Positions 24,750 through 38,269 of a stretch of DNA of 64,000 nucleotides are shown in pieces (the first letter of the stretch is position 1; every line of letters starts with the position of its first letter). The notes beneath the pieces are model-generated. The model ran no database searches, had not been told where the DNA came from, and saw nothing but the letters and a program-made list of their open reading frames with translations. The stretch is from Chaetoderma sp. LZ-2023a. Taxonomy: Eukaryota; Mollusca; Caudofoveata; Chaetodermatida; Chaetodermatidae. Position numbers and translations under genes: made by a program. Location: positions 69,742,514-69,806,513 of the forward strand of contig CM067366.1 of the NCBI GenBank assembly GCA_034401795.1. The letters are read 5' to 3'.

Positions 24750-25800
24750 AGCTCTGTCATTCGAGAATAGAAGGGCTCAACTGCCGACACCGCCTTCTGA
24801 CTCACTAGGTGAATTGTAGAGTTTGTTCATAGCTCTGTCATCCTCGGTCATCAGTAAGAGGGGTTGATGGGCAGCACACCCTCCCTGATCCGGGCGATCA
24901 ACTCCGGCAACACATGTGCTAACCATAGCCTTCCGATACCGGAAGCTTGCAGCAGGAGCAATTTTGCACGCCAAAACTTGTTCTGAAGCACCAACTCCAG
25001 ACACATATGGTTCAACCACCATGGCTACCCCCTCCTTGACAGTACGCGATAGGGGCAAGTTTGCACGCCAAATCTGCTCTGAAGCACCATCTTCAGACAC
25101 ATGTGACAAACTCCTACTCTTGACTTTGCTGACAGACAGCAGCAGGGGCCGACCCGCACCCCAAACTTGGTTACGATCACCGAATGGCAACGCATATGGA
25201 TTGTTATTCTCCAAAGCGGTTACAATAACCTCTGGTTCAAAGACTTCACCATATAGTTCTTCATCAATCATCAGTCATAGCTCTGTCATTCGAGAATAGA
25301 AGGGTTCAACTGCCGACATCGCCTTCTGACTCACTAGGTGAATTGTAGAGTTTGTTCATAGCTCTGTCATCCTCGGTCGTCAGTAAGAGGGGTTGATGGG
25401 CAGCACACCCTCCCTGATCCGGGCGATAAACTCCGGCAACACATGTGGTAACCATAGCCTTCCGATACCGGAAGCTTGCAGCAGGAGCAATTTTGCATGC
25501 CAAAACTTGTTCTGAAGCACCAACTCCAGACACATACGGTTCAACCACCATGGCTACACCCTCCTTGACAGTACGTGATAGGGGCAAGTTTGCACGCCAA
25601 ATCTGCTCTGAAGCACCATCTTCAGACACATGTGACAAACTCCTACTCTTGACTTTGCTGACAGACAGCAGCAGGGGCGGACCCGCACCCCAAACTTGGT
25701 TATGATCACCGAATGGCAATGCATATGGATTGTTATTCTCCAAAGCGGTTACAATAAACTCTGGTTCAAAGACTTCACCATATAGTTCTTCATCTGCCGG
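24743..25800 (-). repeat. 529-bp tandem duplication within the RH-IN tether, unit 3
   Basis: This is the same duplication as in unit 2 with the same junction (GAAGAACT-side DEELYG codons joined to CAGTCATAG). It shows units 2 and 3 descend from one another. Confidence 0.92.
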
Positions 25801-26142
25801 AATTTCCTCCTGGGATGCATTTGATCCCTTACTGCACTCCGGGCAGTCATTCCTTTTGCATCTCCTAGGCTTCCTTGATAAGCCATCCGCGTTCCCATGA
25901 GCAGTCCCTTTCCTGTGCTGCACCTCAAAATCGTAAGTACCTAGAATAGACAGCCACCATGCCAGCATTCCTTCTGGTTCCTTGAAGTTTGTTAACCACA
26001 CTAATGATGCATGATCAGTCCGCACAAGAAAATAATGCCCATACAAATAATGGCGAAATTGTTTCACAAAAATAACTACCGCTAACAACTCGCATTGTGG
26101 TACAATAATTTCTGTGCGTCTTAGACAACGATTTACTGGCAT
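25306..26142 (-). pseudogene. Gypsy unit 3 RNase H domain and first tether copy
   Basis: The RHYLYGHYFLVRTDHASL strand is complete, without the unit 2 deletion. The HGNADGLSR motif is present. It is broken from RT by the shared frameshift near 26140. Confidence 0.85.
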
Positions 26143-27188
26143 AAGCTATGACTCTTTCCACTCCATTTATATCTTTGGACAGCACAGCTTCAATTCCCGT
26201 CGCACTGGCATCAGTGTCAAGAATAACTTGTCCAGCATTCTGTGGATAAACAAGTATTGGGGCTGTGACCAGCTTTGTTTTCAGCAGCTGAAATGCTTCT
26301 TCACAATCCTCAGTCCATATGAATCTGACTCCTTTCTTAGTAAGTGCGTAGAGTGGAGCAGCTATTGACGAAAAATCCTTTATGAACCTCCTGTAGTAAG
26401 ACGAAAATCCAACCCAACATCTAGTTTCCTTTACATTTTGAAGGGTTGGCCAATCCCGGATTGCAGATACTTTGTCCGGATCACAATGAACTCGTTCACG
26501 AGAAACACTATGTCCTAGAAACTTGACAGAATAGTCTGCACTTTGAAGGTTTTAGTCTTAGGTTAGCTCCTCGAAATCTTTCTAAGACCAATTCCAAGTT
26601 TTCTTTATTCTACTCGAAAGTCCGACCGGCTACAACGACGTCATCAATATACACTAAGCAACGCTCCCGTTGAAGTCCCTGTAGAACCAGCTCCATTAAT
26701 CTCAAATGTTGCCGGTGCATTTCAGAGGCCAAAAGGCAAAACTCGGAACCTATAGAGGCCTTTTCTTGTGGCAAATGCTGTTTTATCCCGACTTTCCTCA
26801 TCTACCTGTACTTGCCAATATCCGGAGGCAAGATCCATGGTACAGAACCACTGAGCTCCAATCAAAGCCTCAAAACATTCGTCGATGCGTGGAAGGGAGT
26901 AAGCATCTTTCTGGGTCAAAAAGTTAACTTTTCAATATTCAATACAAAATCTTACCGATCCGTCACTTCTTCACCGACACAATCGGAGATGACCATGCAC
27001 TAAAGCATGGCTCTATTAATCCTCTCCGTTCCATAGACTCAATCTCCTGGGTGGCAATGTCTTGATGCACAGCAGTCATTCTCCGAGGAGGTTGCTTCAC
27101 TGGTCGAGCTATTCCAGTATCAATATGGTGCTCTGTAAGATGAGTACATCCTAGGTCATCTGGATTACTTTGAAACACATCCTTGTAG
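26143..27188 (-). pseudogene. Gypsy unit 3 reverse transcriptase (broken)
   Basis: TMDLASGYWQV and LVYIDDVVVAG are present. The breaks are as in unit 2 (frameshift 27189, TGA 26722, TAG 26610). Confidence 0.87.
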
Positions 27189-28102
27189 CTAGCGATATAG
27201 CAGGTTTACAACAGTCTGTTTCTGTGTGGCATCTAAATCAGTGGCCGATTGTAGTATCAGTTGTAAATGTTTGGGAAGTTCTTCCTCGCTCATAGATCCA
27301 TTGAAGATGCTCTTGGAATGGCGATCTGCAGGTAAGTTCATGGGTAAGTCCACTACATCTACTATTTCTTCCAATCTGGCTACTATATCGCCAGTTTTTA
27401 AATGAACTGGGTTTGCAGTCGGATTAATGATATTGATGGGTATTTTATCAGAATTGGTTTTAATGACTGTCCGTGCAAACAGAAGACCTGATCCCGCCAT
27501 TAGCTCGGCACGGGGTTCCACCACTTTAATTATTGAATTTTTCCAATTTGCCTCAACTATCCCAGTGATGGCAGGAACGAGAACCTCCGATCGAGGTGCA
27601 ATAGTTATATCCTCAGTTAATTCTATGTTACTGTAGAGATTGCCATCCTTCCTATGTAGCTTTATGGAAAAAGTGTTGACATCCAACCTCCTATTGGATA
27701 AATCCAGCTGACAGTCATGATCACCGAGAAAATCTGTTCCAAGGATTCCATGCATTATAGCCAAGGAGACTATTTTTACTGGGTAATTTATAGTAATCTC
27801 TCCTAAGCAGATTTCCAGATTTGCCTCTCCATAAACTTTGAGATCCTCCCTGCTAGCAGCTCTTAGAGACAAATCAAGAGGGTTTAATGATGGACGCTCT
27901 GTTTCAGGAATTTTGTAGAAGCTATCCACATCCAACAATGTATAGGTAGAGCCCGTATCCACCAGCAGTTCCACATTAATCCATTGCATAACAGAATGTA
28001 CATATAAGCACGAAGAATCAACAGAGATGGCAAATCCATCCTCTGGCCGCTTTTTAGATATAGGTAGGACTGAATTTTTGGCCACAAACCCAGTCTTCCC
28101 TA
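27189..28102 (-). pseudogene. Gypsy unit 3 protease domain
   Basis: LVDTGSTYTLL and GILGTDFLGD are intact. It has the same slip-site entry (28103-28109) and the same terminal frameshift. Confidence 0.86.
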
Positions 28103-29286
28103 GTTTAACTGACTGCCTGCGGTCTTCTTTACTGTACAGTTTCGCTGATAGTGTCCAATTTCTCCACATCCATAGCAACAAACTGTTTTCTCATGGTCCT
28201 GATTACTGGATTTGCCTTTTCATTTGTAGGCCTGCCTGATACTGCATAAGCTTCTCCATAGTCAGTAACAATTGTTGGTTTCTTGGATGACTTTCCCCGT
28301 GCTGAAAGATTCAAACTCCACTGCAAGAGCAATGGCTGCTGGCAACGTTTGGGGTCTCCCGAACTGCACATGTCTCCGTATCTCAAGATCTCCCTGTCCG
28401 GACATGAATTGATCGATAACCCACTGTTCCTGTGCCTCCACAGTGATCGTTGGGAAAGCCTTGGTCACCAATCGTTTAAGTCCATATCCAAATTGCATCA
28501 CACTCTCATTTGGCCTGCAGTGGCGATTTCTAAGCTCCATCTTATAGGCTGTTTCACGTTCTACGGGGTTATAACGGTGTGTAAGTTCAGTAACCAAATA
28601 ATCATAACTGGGTTAAACTCCGCTAGGTAAATCTCCAAGAATGGCCCGTGATGTTCCTTTCACACACATAGCTAATTGCATGCCTTTTCTCTTCTGGTCC
28701 ATTGATTCCAATTAGAAACGGTTTCAAAATGGCGGTAAAAATCTATCCAGTCCATAGTTTCTCCATCAAAATTGTCTGGTTCCCTGCCTTTACGCCTACT
28801 ATATGATGGCATTTGCCAATGATCCATTCTCCGGCTTGAATTTTGATAATTCTCCAAAGATCTGGAAGGAGTGCCAGGTATTGGTGCTGGATCCCCTCAC
28901 GATCCATCCATATTCCGGTCCATCCCTGTCCTGGTTGGAGTCAATAATACACCTCTAAGACGAGCCTGTCTCTGGCTACCATGTCCTTCACTCCATCGGC
29001 CAATTTCCAAAACATCCTGATGAGCTGTCCTAGGGTTGAACGTCACCTCTGAATCTGAGCCATCCCTATCATTGCTGATCTGTCCAGATGTCCAATTATC
29101 ATCCTCCATAGGATATGCCCCATGGTCAATTCCCTCCCTGTGAGCTTGAGTGGTAGATGATGCATGTCCCAGCACCTCAGTGGGTTCATCACCCTCTCCT
29201 AACCCCACAGGGTTTAATTGTCCAAGATTAACCGTGCTCTGCGACGGTCTGTCTAACATTCTGTTCCTAATAGTCTCCATGTCCAC
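28100..29286 (-). pseudogene. Gypsy unit 3 gag
   Basis: It carries the shared TGA (28897), the break near 28675 and TGA 28262. The zinc knuckle and GTTAAAC-TAG end are conserved. Confidence 0.84.
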
Positions 29287-29319
29287 TTCAATCTGAATAT
29301 CCCTTTTGCAGTACGTTGT

Positions 29320-29337
29320 ATCCTGGTTACAGCACCA
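29320..29337 (-). other. Primer binding site, unit 3
   Basis: TGGTGCTGTAACCAGGAT on the minus strand, beside LTR 4, the outermost 5' LTR. Confidence 0.65.
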
Positions 29338-29343
29338 AAATTC

Positions 29344-31110
<1,767 letters not shown>

Positions 31111-31197
31111 CCAGTAGCCATCAGTTCATATGTTTTGTTTATTTGTAGAAAATATAGAACTGCAGTGCACGTAGGAAACACTATACAGCAACACTTA

Positions 31198-32862
31198 TAT
31201 ACACCTGTGCAAAAGTTAAGCACCAGCAAAAACAATAGAACGTAGAAACATGATGGTACAACTAGGCTGCCATACTTTTTGTCCCCGCGTTAGCTGACAT
31301 AATTCCAAGTACGAAATGCACATGCATGCATGACTTCACGCCGCTTGATGTCCGTGCGTGGCGGGAAACAGCACACGTGTTCAGTTATGTAAAAGTCCAG
31401 TTTGAGGTGTAGAACATTACATACAGATTTAGGCTACAAGATTAGGAATTTTGTGTTCATGACCGTGGTTTATTTGTACAGAGAGAATTAGCTCTTGATT
31501 GTGAACCGCTATGGCAAGACGAAGGTTAAGTGATCGTGTGAAATGGCAAATCATAGGCATGCATACCACTGGTATGTCATGCAGAGAGATTGGCAGACAG
31601 CTGAACATTAACCATACTGTAATCAGTCGTTTGATTGCAAAACATGGGCAAACTAACGAGGTGAACGACAGGCCCAGATCTGGAAGACCGAAGAAGACTA
31701 CTGCCCGTGATGATCGAGCCCTAGTACGCCTTGTTAGGAGATCTCCATTCACCAACAGCAGAGTGCTCAGCCAGCAATGGGAAACGCGCAATAGAGTGTC
31801 AATGTCTACCGTCAAAAGGAGACTGTATGCTGCTGGCATGAAAGCTAGGAGACCTGTCAGACGCCCTCTCCTCACTGCACACCACAAAGAGGAGCGTCTG
31901 AGGTGGTGCAACGAAAGAAGACACTGGAACATGAGATCCTGGAGACGGGTACACTGGTCCGATGAAAGTCGGTTCCTGCATCATGCCACAGATGGTCGAA
32001 CTCGTGTATGGAGGTCCAGACGCACGGCGTACGACCAACGTAACATCATGGAAGAAGTTCCATTTGGTGGAGGTTCCGTTGTGATATGGGGGTGCATCTC
32101 ATTTGATTGTAAGCTGGATCTGTTGACTGTACCTGGAACACTAAATGGACAAAGATATCAAGATTCCATACTGGATAGAGTTGTGGTCCCTCATTTTGTA
32201 AATCATGCACCTGGAACCCACCCTATATTCATGGATGACAACGCCCGACCACATCGTGCTAGAGCTGTGCATGAATACCTCCGCCAGAATGCCATCGAAA
32301 CCCTACCATGGCCAGCAAGGAGCCCTGACATGAACCCTATTGAGCATATCTGGGACATTCTGGGAAACATGGTGAGAAGGAGGGATCCTCCTGTGCAGAA
32401 CCTACAGGAATTAACAGACGCACTCCATCTTGAATGGCAACGAATACCACAATGGCGTATCAGTCGGTTGGTGACCAGCATGAGACGTCGTGTCCAGGCC
32501 GTCATCCAGGCACAAGGTGGATATACCCGGTATTAATAATGACAGTCTCAAACTCGTGCACAGATGTTAAACTTCGTTTTCAGACACCATTAATGACAAT
32601 CTAGCCACGTGTGTCAACTGTAGGGCAATAGTTGTCAGTTGTGTCAACGTAACCATATTCAGGCCTCGTTTTCAAGTTCAAACAAAAACATACAGTGTTT
32701 CCCCACCATCATAATCAGCATTCCTCTAGTTGCATTATTACCTCTTGCACTAAGATGGATGGGTACATAAATGTTTATGCTATTGTTTTCTTCATAGCAC
32801 ATGAATATACCCTCGCATGTGCGTAAAAATAGGGTGGTGCTTAACTTTTGCACAGGTGTATA
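31198..32862 (+). mobile_element. Complete Tc1-type DNA transposon
   Basis: Perfect 28-bp terminal inverted repeats (TATACACCTGTGCAAAAGTT... at 31198-31225, its complement at 32835-32862) are flanked by TA. TA is the Tc1/mariner target, though the surrounding TATATA makes the exact edge ambiguous by 2 bp. The 1665-bp element contains one intact transposase. It sits about 90 bp from the (TA)n tract. Confidence 0.93.
31511..32536 (+). CDS. Tc1-type transposase, DD34E, intact
   Basis: This 341-residue protein is the usual Tc1 length. The N-terminal half has the paired helix-turn-helix DNA-binding region (SCREIGRQLNINHTVISRLI) and a Gly-Arg-Pro linker (RPRSGRPKK). The catalytic triad is D151 (HWSDESRF), D243 (MDDNARPH) and E278 (SPDMNPIEHIWD), with 34 residues between the last two. 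The ATG at 31511 follows an untranslated leader after the left inverted repeat. No stop or frameshift is seen, so the element could be recently or still active. It acts in the nucleus, cutting at the inverted repeats and inserting at TA. Confidence 0.95.
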   Translation: MARRRLSDRVKWQIIGMHTTGMSCREIGRQLNINHTVISRLIAKHGQTNEVNDRPRSGRPKKTTARDDRALVRLVRRSPFTNSRVLSQQWETRNRVSMSTVKRRLYAAGMKARRPVRRPLLTAHHKEERLRWCNERRHWNMRSWRRVHWSDESRFLHHATDGRTRVWRSRRTAYDQRNIMEEVPFGGGSVVIWGCISFDCKLDLLTVPGTLNGQRYQDSILDRVVVPHFVNHAPGTHPIFMDDNARPHRARAVHEYLRQNAIETLPWPARSPDMNPIEHIWDILGNMVRRRDPPVQNLQELTDALHLEWQRIPQWRISRLVTSMRRRVQAVIQAQGGYTRY

Positions 32863-32864
32863 TA

Positions 32865-35158
32865 TGCAGCACTTTCTCCCGCCACCAACAATTTTTCACT
32901 GAGGTCGCTGTCCATGCTATAACTCTGTTTAGCCCAGCATGCTACCGACTAAATCTTTTCTATTCAGCTCGATAGGATAGGTTTAATATGATTAGAGACA
33001 CTTTCTTCATTAAGAAATCTGTAGTATACTCTTCTCTTCCGGTAGTGTGATAATCTAGCCCCGCACTCCGGTAAGACTCATAACTCTAAGATTTTGTCTC
33101 TCTTCATGTTCCACTCAGCCTTGTGGCTTCGTAATTGTTTGGATGTCCCTATCCGCACCATGGGCTGATCCGACTCTGGGAACCTGTTGGGGTTTCCGAG
33201 CGGTGATGGCCAGGGTGTGGTATCACATACATTCCCCTCGTATCTTCGGATACTTAGTAGTTAGCACTTTTGCCAATGTAGGAAAGCACTGCGAACACAT
33301 ATCTTAATTATTATTTTATTTGCTGAACAATCCTCCAGCACCGCAGTACAAAACTGGGCGACTTGTATATAAACCTAACGACAGGTTAAACGGTTAGTTC
33401 CATAGGACCCGGTGACGGGTGAGATGCGTATCCCCACCGAATTCCATAAAAATGTCTGGGCATGATATTTAGATTTGCCACGCCCTCACGGGAAGGACAT
33501 TTACGGAGGGTATTCGTCTCTTCTTACCCCCACCATAGCGATAGATCAGTTGCCTAAAAATGCTTTTGTAAAGAGTAACCAGTATCCTGTGACGTTTTAT
33601 GTGGTTACGGGGTGGGATGTCTGGATTCTAATCCAGTTCGGAGATCTTACTAAGTAACATGTATGAGCGCTGTCTTCAGCATTGATGTCTTGGGGCATGT
33701 GTTCTCAATGACAGCCATGTCTAATAGCTAGGTAGATACCAGCCATTTGCGGCCTAGAATAGTTCTTGTTTCTAAAAACTAAAAGTTGGTTAAGCAAAGG
33801 AAAAGGCCCGCATAAATAAAACGGCGGCTACTAATTCAGCATACTAAGAATTACATAAGGTGGTGACATGGGAATCCTTCAGGAATCGTTCGTCCCATCT
33901 TCATGTAAAACAGCACGCAACCCTATAGTCATAATCTCACTAGTTATGGTCTTTTCTTTTTCAAGCATTTTGGTTGAAATATTAGAGCGGGCCCATTTTT
34001 TCCTACTACTCTTCTCCCATAAACTACGTGCTCCATCAAAAATAGCATCTAAGCGTGCGCATACAGATTATGCGCTTTAACGAACTTAGTCGCTTTTACA
34101 ACGCGATCTCTCTCATAGGCCTATATACGCTTATTACTCTACCCAGGGGGCGTGTTAAGGGAATGAATCCAGGATGGGCGGAGCATACCCAGCTTGGCTG
34201 GTACGGCCGGTACCTGCCCGGTCGATCCAAACTACACCACCCCCTCGTAGTTTGACATCCGTGGCAAACGATCGCGCATGGCGGATCGACGCACGGACGT
34301 ACGCTAGGCGGGAATTATAGACTTCCCGGGTAGGCACGTGGCCGGAGAGGAGTAGTGACGCAATAGACGTGTATTCAAGAGACAGAGCACATAGAGGTGC
34401 CAAAGATGAGAGGGGAGGCATACTTTTAATCTTCAATTTTTTACCTGGAATTATTTTTACAGCCTTTTCTTTTTTTTGTTTTATTTTAATATTTTGGTGC
34501 GTGTTTTTAAATATAATAATATGTTATATATATGTATACATATAAAATCCATGTAACATACCCTTATGGGGTATTTAGTTAATTACTCCTGAATTACTTG
34601 TGCACCCTGGGTAAATAAAGGGGTACGCAACACATATCTCTTATTATTAAAAATATATTTGCGGCCTGCTATGGCGGATCCGCAACGGGCAGCTCTCGCT
34701 GACATCTAAGACAGGAAGAAAAATATAATATAATAATAACTTAACAGTTAGTTTATCAGGCAGCCCCAGCGTAGCTGAGACTGCATGATGGGATTATGAC
34801 ATTATTGCACTGCAGGATGTTGTATTCTTTACGTCGCACATGACGTTCTTACAACATCGGAGTCCGCAGTGCTCATTTCGTGTGGGACACAGCCGGACAC
34901 CGAAGTGCGTGTCTGTGTCGGATAACCATAGTCATCCTAGGGATGGGATTCAATTGATCTAACATATATAATAATAAGAAAAGTATTTTAAAAATAAAGT
35001 AATAATTAATACATTTCCATGAATCGCACCACTGATGTTTCTGCTGTATCACAAATGATCACACCTCTGCTGCGAAATTTCACCATTGAGTCTGGGTCCC
35101 GCAACTGATGGTGGTTGGTCACGGTGGATGCACTATCATTGCTGAGATGCGTTCACTA
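32865..35158. other. Non-coding stretch, no supported gene
   Basis: This is AT-rich, mostly unique DNA with short ORFs only. Parts may belong to the second gypsy element downstream (its LTR was not located). A short sequence at about 34175-34240 (CATACCCAGCTTGGCTGG, then GGTACCTGCCCGGTCGATC) has a diverged relative at about 53315-53360, so it is probably a dispersed repeat. Confidence 0.5.
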
Positions 35159-36190
35159 TTACTGGCACTGTCGGAAATGTCTGAAGTGATGGTGGCGGAA
35201 ATATGGGCATCTATAATGTCTCACAGTTACTGCCAGTTCCAAAATATCCGTCCGTGAGGCAGCGGTGGTGCTAGTGGTTGCTAACATGGTTGATGCTGTA
35301 GTGGTGGTAGTCGTCGTGGTGGCTGCAGCAGCTGTCGTGGTGATGGCGGTGAGCTGTATCATAGGCTAAGGCAATGATGCGGTAGCGGATACAGCAGGAG
35401 ATGACATCTTCCGAGACTTAGCATATTTTAACAGACGATTTGCAGTGGTGTTAGGTACGGGCTGAATGTCCTGCGTGTGGGCAATATGTCTCTTTCCCAC
35501 GTATGGTCGTTCTGGCGTGGTTCCCTTTCTGATGGCGGGGTCAGAAAGGCTAGGAGGCAGATGCTGGATAACATGGGTTGGAGTTATGCTAATCGATGCA
35601 AGCTGCGACGGTACTGGTCCGTCGTCTATGATCAGGTCTGTCGGAGATGGTGACTGCGGGTAACTTGGAATGTTTATCCCTGCATGTGTCATGATGACTA
35701 CCGAAATCGGCTGACTGGCTAAAAATGCTTTAGACACTACGGGTGCGGGTGTAGTGGCTGTAGTTGGATGGCTGAATACTGATGCGGGTGCTGCCGGACT
35801 GGATTCTGCGGGAGACTCCGCTTCAGGACCGGCACAGATGTAGTGACTGTTAGCGTCGTAACACTCCCCGACGTGGCTGCGGGCAGTATTTCACGTCTTG
35901 CTGTCGGTAGCCATGGGAGGACGATGACTAACGGGATATCTACGAGTAGTTTTCTTCGTGCGGGCCATCTTCTCGGTTGGGAGAACTTTGACCGGAAACC
36001 GAGATTCGAAACGTGTGGCTAAATCGGCATGATCCTCGTTCTCTTTCCCAGGAACTAATGTCACTTCTAACACATGGTGATGGTGACGGAGCGCATAGGT
36101 CACTCCGTAACGAGTAGCGGTGTAGAGATACTGACACATCACGCAGAAGGCTGACTGGAGGAGATGATCCTTATTAACATGAAGTGTGCA
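35159..36190 (-). pseudogene. Downstream ORF of second gypsy relic: zinc-finger-like start, Ser/Thr/Pro-rich tail
   Basis: One minus-strand frame stays readable from about 36190 to 35159, broken only by TGA (35891) and TAG (35366). The first part has a Cys/His cluster (FCVMC ... ALRHHHHVLEV) and then the basic stretch MARTKKTTRRYP at 35966 downward. The rest is Pro/Ser/Thr-rich and ends in a poly-Thr/Ala run (35200-35340). The position after integrase resembles ORF3 of the first gypsy family, which also pairs Cys/His motifs with a low-complexity region. Function unknown. Confidence 0.45.
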
Positions 36191-36475
36191 GTCGGATTTT
36201 CTCGTAAAAGTTCTAGTATCGGGAATTAATTAATACGGGTAGGTGCTGCTAAATGCTGTTGTTGCCGATGTTGAATGTCTCTGTTATGCCGAGTATAACT
36301 GAGTAAGTATGTGATGTACTGCAATGACGAATTGACGTATTCAGCCTTGGAGGCAGGTGTGCTCTGTAGGTCTTGACGTTCTGTCTGTGATGTGATGTCC
36401 TGACTGATCAGGGGGGAGTATGGTAGGCCAAATGGAGGGGGTGGCCTTTGGAGAGTGGAATGTTGTCATCTCCCA
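36191..36475 (-). other. Gap between downstream ORFs of second gypsy relic
   Basis: The minus-strand frame shared by both neighbours has four stops within about 110 codons here. It is either heavily decayed coding DNA or an untranslated spacer. Confidence 0.4.
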
Positions 36476-37045
36476 TTACACGACAGGTGGTGTCCTATCG
36501 TAGTTTTTAGACACCGAGAAAATTCGATCCGAGAGTCTGCTGAACATGCTGCTTCCCTGCCCACCGCGGGGGTTAATGTTGGTCGGTGCAGTGCGGGATG
36601 TCACCTCCTCTGTTGCAGCAGTCTCTCTCATATATGAAGATTGACGGTCAAGAGACGACGAGAGGAGTGTGAAATGGACTGGGCCGCTGATGTCCGAACG
36701 TGGTGTATAGATTCGGAAAGCCAGTTCGATTTGGGATGGAGGTGCGGCGATGGATATGGGTGCCACTTGGTTGGGAATTTGTCTGGCGTTTTCGGGAAGT
36801 GGTCGGGTACACCTTGTTGTACAGTTCTCCGGTTCTAGACACGCCAAGGCTTCATCCAGCCTCTTCACTTTCATGCTATTTACCATATGTTCCACCCCAC
36901 AGGAAGCATGGCTTGGGTCAGCCTCAGCTTCCGCTTGGGGTAACTCTATGATGGGGTGCATAGCATGAAGTCGGTGGGAATGGGAAGAGATCAGAGGAAC
37001 AACTTTTCCATCCGGACAAAACCTCTTGGACAAAAACAAACACAA
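36476..37045 (-). pseudogene. Second gypsy relic, ORF overlapping the integrase tail
   Basis: This 189-codon ORF overlaps the integrase tail by about 120 nt in the same relative frame as ORF3 does in the first gypsy family. I see no recognisable domain. It is Ser/Pro/Arg-rich toward the end. It may be the first part of an accessory ORF continuing at 36190. Confidence 0.35.
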
Positions 37046-38003
37046 AATTCTTCAGATACAACTTCCCAGATTGAGTAGACCCACGCTGAGGAGGAAGAGG
37101 GCGAGTACATATCTCATCATCGTCGTCAGCGTTAGCTGCTTGTTCACCCACATTCTGGATTGGTAGAAGGGGGGCTGAACTGGCACCGCGGTGCTCTGCA
37201 CAAACCATGGGAATACTAATTTCCCTAGAAATATCTGACTGGGTACCGGTGTCACGAGAAATTCCCAGTCCGAGCTCTGGTGCTGGGTCGTCACTGACAC
37301 AAGGTTTAAGCCGATCGAAGTGGATGACTGAGGTCAGGCCATCCGAAGCACAGATACGGTATGTCACATCCGACGTCTTACCTACTACCACATAGGGGTC
37401 TTTCCACTGGTAACACAGTTTACTCAGCACGTTTGCAGATCGTCATGAATCGTGTACCCAAACCATCCTTCCTGCTTCATACAGATCTCCATGCACCCTC
37501 CGGTCGTGCCATGTCTTTTGCAGCCGGTGTGCAGTGGATAATGTTTCTCTCACTAACTCATGGGCTTGTTCTATCCTCTGCCGCAGGAGTTCAACATAGA
37601 GAGATGGTGAATTTTTCTCTCCTGGTATCCATGACATGGCCAGATCTAGGGTTAAGGCTAATTCCCGGCCTAACATTAACCAAGCAGGGGTGTAGCCCCT
37701 GCTGGAATGTTCGGAAGTGCGGTAAGCCATGAGCACATACGGGAGCCGTTGGTCCCAATCTCTACAATCAAGGCGTGTTTCCTTAGTAAGCATCTCCACG
37801 AGAGTTCTGTTGAATCTCTCTACCATCCCGTCACTCCGGGGGTGGTATGGAGTCGTCCTTGTTTTGACGATATGGAACAATTTGCAGAGCTCTGATATGA
37901 GCCGGCTCTCAAAATTACTTCCTTGATCGGAGTGCAAATCATAAGGCACACCAAAGCGACAGAACACATTGCTTGCCAAGACCTCCACTACGGTGGATTC
38001 CTA
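36924..38003 (-). pseudogene. Second gypsy element: integrase C-terminal two-thirds (truncated)
   Basis: The sequence runs from ESTVVEVLASN through the second catalytic Asp (LHSDQGSNFES), the catalytic Glu (DGMVERFNRT) and LPYVLMAYRTSEHSS to the GPY/F-like domain (YQWKDPYVVVGK, HFDRLKPC). One in-frame TGA at 37443 splits it. Homology stops abruptly near 38003, removing the zinc domain and the first catalytic Asp. The protein is clearly different from the array integrase, so this is another family. A poly-Asp stretch (NADDDDE) lies in the tail. Confidence 0.85.
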
Positions 38004-38269
38004 AAGACCCATCGCGACACTTCCCCATGAGGGGTAAAAGCACCACAGACACACGCACCAGCCGGCTGGAATATCAACAGGGTAGGGTAGGAGATAGGTC
38101 GGGTAGAAGATAAGTAGAATAGGTAGGATAAATAGGATAGGTACAAAACTGTCCCACAGATAGAAAAACCTCGTCAGGATACCGGTCAGAATAGAGAGAG
38201 AGGCCGGCCACTGGCCGGTATCCTGAGGATGTTCTCCCAGACATGTGGAGTCCACACGGGAGTTTTATA
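38004..38269. other. Non-coding, TAGG/GATA-like low-complexity segment
   Basis: This includes an irregular TAGGTAGGATAAATAGGATAGG stretch (about 38080-38145). No gene. Confidence 0.5.

Noticed and set aside
38080..38145. Interstitial telomeric repeat
   Set aside because: TAGG/GATA words are irregular and no regular TTAGGG-type period exists.
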